Translations under genes and position numbers: made by a program | In this document: positions 61,090-64,000 of the stretch, one piece after another | Layout: each line of letters begins with the position of its first letter | Numbering within the stretch: the first letter of the stretch is position 1 | The notes under the pieces: generated by a model | Told to the model about the DNA's origin: nothing | Database searches by the model: none | Seen by the model: only the letters and a program-made list of their open reading frames with translations | DNA from: Mastigias papua | Lineage: Eukaryota > Cnidaria > Scyphozoa > Rhizostomeae > Mastigiidae | DNA: 64,000 nucleotides | Direction of reading: 5' to 3' | Assembly (NCBI GenBank): GCA_964019165.1 | Contig: OZ025279.1 | Span: forward strand, 5,746,341 to 5,810,340

Positions 61090-62440
61090 TTCAACTTAAG
61101 GTGACTTTGAGAGGACCAAATGAAATGGGGGTCACTTTGGGGTCAGTTTCGAGGGAATCCATGATGGGTGCATTTTCATAGAGAGACAAATTTGACCAAC
61201 TGATTAACACTACAGACTGGAGGATAGAACTTACCAAAAAAAATCATTGAAAGGAAGGTGTGAGTACACTGAGGACTATCTAAAGCAAGGATGCCAAACT
61301 AATTTTGGTCCAGAGACCACACTTTAGCCCGTAAAAGTAAATAGGGATGTTGCTACTAGGGTATACCTGGGGCTGACAAATTCGTTTAGTGATGCAGAAG
61401 AAGGATGCAGTTTGGATGGGGCAGTATATCCTGTTTCGGGCACACACGCACACACACAAACGTACACATACATACACGCGCACACACCTAGTCATGCCAC
61501 TGTAATTTCTCGCTTGCAAATGCGCGATAATTCAGCCATCAATGCTCATCCTTTACGATGGGTCTCTCTATCATTGTGCATTCAAGCACAATGACTCTTT
61601 ATCAGGAACTTCAATATGGTTAGAGATCTGCAGAGTGAGGCTATTACTCTTTATTTCCTAATTTTCTACCCTTATCTTTTGTTTACGTGCACACAACTTT
61701 GAGGATGCCACCGATTGAAATAACTCTGAGTTAAATAACACGTTGATGTTGATAATGAAGATAGCGGATACCCTACCATTTATGTGTACGCATATACTAA
61801 AATCCTCAACTCTTTCTACGAAGTCTGTTCATACACTACAGTTACACTTCTTTGCTTGTTAGCTGGTTAGATGTGCCAACCTATACATAGAATAGACATT
61901 CGCTACAACCAGAAACTTCGTGACAAATTCGGATAACCATTTAGACAGGTGCATGGTTAGAATCTTTCGAATATCAAAAACGGATATATCTCGTGATGTT
62001 TTTCTTGCATGAAATTTAATGCTCTTTCAGAATCTGCTTGTCACCATTTGATTATGTGGTGGGTGTGGCAAGGCGTGGCTATATGACATCACTCGCTCTT
62101 TTCAAAGGGAAAATGTCCGTAAAAGTTGAAAATACTGGCCAAATTGAGTAATCTATCGACGAATTTTGTCCTCAGCCCGACTTTGAATGTTAAAAACTGG
62201 TTTAAGTAGAGGGCGTGGTAGGGTGTGGTCACCTGACGTCATTTTTAGATCCTAACGATAATGCATGGGAAATTTGCTCACTCGCTCAAAAATTGCGTAT
62301 CTATTTGAGTGGAAAGAGAAAATTATGTTTTCTGCAATCGATAAGTACATCAATATTTCATTAGCTAAGTCAATAAAGAAATTTTGTGGAAACTCTGGCC
62401 TCCTTCATATTTGATGCGTGACAAAACGTCAAGCTGCTAA
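61090..62440. other. Stretch without recognised genes, upstream of the terminal ORF
   Basis: A CA-rich impure repeat lies at about 61440-61490. Two related segments containing GGTGGGTGTGG and GGTAGGGTGTGG lie near 62055 and 62218. ATGCCAAACTAATTTTGGTC near 61295 looks like a hAT-type end. Confidence 0.35.
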
Positions 62441-64000
62441 GCTAGCAAAGGTGAATTTGAGGCTCAACATCAAACAAGCAAGAAATGGGCTCAGGATGCA
62501 ACTACAGAGTTGAAAAGAAGGAAAGTGCCTCCTTGCATGCAGCCATTCAAGCCAACTCATATAACTCTTGATAACAATGATGGAAGACAGATGACCTTAA
62601 CTGGTGTTGGTACAACACACGATACAACAGGGACAATTAATCAGCCAACACTCCCTGGAGAAGCAGAGTACCAGTCGTTTCAAACCACAGAAGGACGATG
62701 CCTAACCATTGATGATGATGATCAAATTGATTATGGAGATTACAAGATAGGGAAACCAAAGAGTCCTCCTATTATCAAGGAGTATAAGCCAGACAAAGAT
62801 GAAAGTGAGCTTGAGGGTAGACTTGACAAAGACTTTGCATGGGCTCTGGCTGCCTCTTCAGGCGACCAGAAAGGGATAAAAGGGCACGAGGTTCTCGACT
62901 TGGACAAGATTGAAGATGAAGAGGTGACAAGTGATTTCGTTGGTTCATGGACTGCCTTCGACAAGAAAGTAACATCAGTCGAGACAACAAAATCAAGAAA
63001 TGAATACCTTCCCACCATTCCCCATCCTCCAGATAATAGCATATGCAAATACTACCTTGATTACATCATTGATTTAGCTGACAGTCTTCATCTCGAGCAT
63101 ATTTTCGTGCATTGCGACCAAGCAGTTTTCTACAAAATGTCACAAATCATGTGGAAGGAGTTAGGCAAGTACAACAAGATAAAATGCTTAATGGGAGGTT
63201 TTCACATTCTCTTAGTGTGGCTCAAGGTCCTTAACAAGCAGTTTGGAGCTTTGGGATTTCGTGATTGGTGGTGCCAAGCAAACATCATTGCAGAGGGCTC
63301 AGCAGATCAAGCAGCCGAAGGTCGACATTATTCCCGATCTATGCGTCTTCACAAGCAATCATTGGAAGCTCTCCTCAGGTTTAAGGCGTCACAAGTTAAC
63401 ATTTCCCAGACACTGCACAAAGAGCTGAAGGCGCTAAAATCAGAACCATCTGCACATTCATTGGAAAGAGTCACCTCATGCCCTGATTTCAACAGCACGA
63501 AAGCTGCAATGCTGCAGAATAGTGGAACAATGGGACGGCTTGTTGGAAAGTACGTCAAAGATGTAAGTGCCATGCTTTCTTTTGTTGCAAGCTTCAGAGA
63601 CAGAAATATGGAGCTCCACCTCCAAGCTTTGCAGCATTTCATTCCCCTGTTATTTGCCTTCAATCATCCCAACTATTCGCGGTACTTGACTTACAGCCAT
63701 ATTCTTTTGTCAAAGTTGAAAACAGATGACCCAGACGCATACGATGATCTGTTTCTGTATGGCCCTGGAGTGAGTCTAAGCGGGGACGAATTTTCAAGCA
63801 TTCCAGGAGATTTAGTGACAGAAATTGGTCCTAATCGTGAGAGTAAAATACGTGGGGGCCCAATGAGAGGTGGCTACAGCACATCACCTGAAGCTGTTGA
63901 TAGATTTTACAAGAACTCCCACAAACTGGCGAAACTGAGGAAGCATGTAAAGGATCATCTTCATATCAAAACCTCAAGTGCTCATAATGAAACATCTGCA
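62441..64000 (+). CDS. Transposon-associated uncharacterised protein, truncated by window end
   Basis: An uninterrupted frame of 520 codons runs from after a TAA at 62438 to the window edge; the first in-frame Met is at 62537, and an upstream exon is possible. An acidic segment (TIDDDDQIDYGDY) lies at about codons 87-99. The core region has HIFVHCDQAVFYKMSQIMW, then CLMGGFHILLVWLKVL, then NIIAEGSADQAAEGRHYSRS, MRLHKQSLEALLRFK, MELHLQALQHFIPLLFAFNH and RGGPMRGGYSTSPEAVDRF. The same block order (an FDQPLY.KA-like block, then RLGGFH..MSF, then a Y.RA...H block) is known to me from a large uncharacterised family found in many copies in cnidarian, mollusc and lancelet genomes, which suggests a mobile-element protein. 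The Asp in the CDQ motif could be catalytic, but that is conjecture. No stop or frameshift in 1.56 kb means it is young or under selection. Confidence 0.8.

Noticed and set aside
62234..62241. TGACGTCA as a CRE-type promoter element of the terminal ORF
   Set aside because: An 8-bp palindrome is expected about once in this length by chance and no core promoter was seen beside it.

Overview
The window looks like repeat-rich DNA from an animal, most likely a marine invertebrate such as a cnidarian, sponge or similar lineage; the species cannot be told from this sequence. The reasons are AT-rich composition, very low gene density, long (TA)n arrays, and remains of many metazoan transposon classes: CR1/L2-like, Jockey-like and RTE-like LINEs, Penelope-like elements, Ty3/Gypsy-type LTR pieces, hAT-like elements, many MITEs and a tRNA-related SINE. 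There are no operons, rRNA genes or CRISPR arrays, and no complete host gene was recognised.

Layout. 1-9.5 kb: (TA)n arrays, SINE copy 1 (2379-2627), a diverged duplication (5290-6145), a CR1/L2 relic ending in a pentanucleotide array, a MITE, and more LINE pieces. 9.6-11.1 kb: a decayed Jockey-like LINE. 13.5-17.7 kb: two inverted-repeat elements with hammerhead-ribozyme-like cores, then an apparently intact LINE (1008 codons, minus strand) lying between two (TA)n arrays. 17.9-25.5 kb: LINE tails, two Penelope-like relics and a long CR1-like relic. 25.6-38 kb: a MITE with perfect 23-bp inverted ends, a MADF-like ORF and two minisatellites in otherwise unrecognised sequence. 40.6-50.7 kb: a CTGT microsatellite, interleaved LINE relics, a foldback element carrying both a hAT-like element and a candidate solo LTR, and a second hAT-like element with younger insertions. 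51.6-61 kb: SINE copy 2 and several copies of a TIR family named here by its TACACG ends (variants A, B and C), one of which carries a Tudor-like coding relic; then a 0.3-kb LTR remnant with gag and a candidate first exon. 62.4-64 kb: an open frame of 520 codons running off the window end, belonging to a transposon-associated protein family.

The most notable signal is a recurrent motif, CTGANGA or a close variant, then a short hairpin, then GAAA. It occurs in three element types and about 0.7 kb beyond a Penelope-like relic. It resembles the hammerhead ribozymes known in Penelope-like and Sm-alpha-like retroelements. Most copies appear decayed, and ribozyme activity is inferred only from base pairing. 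All family assignments rest on motif recognition by eye; no database search was run.
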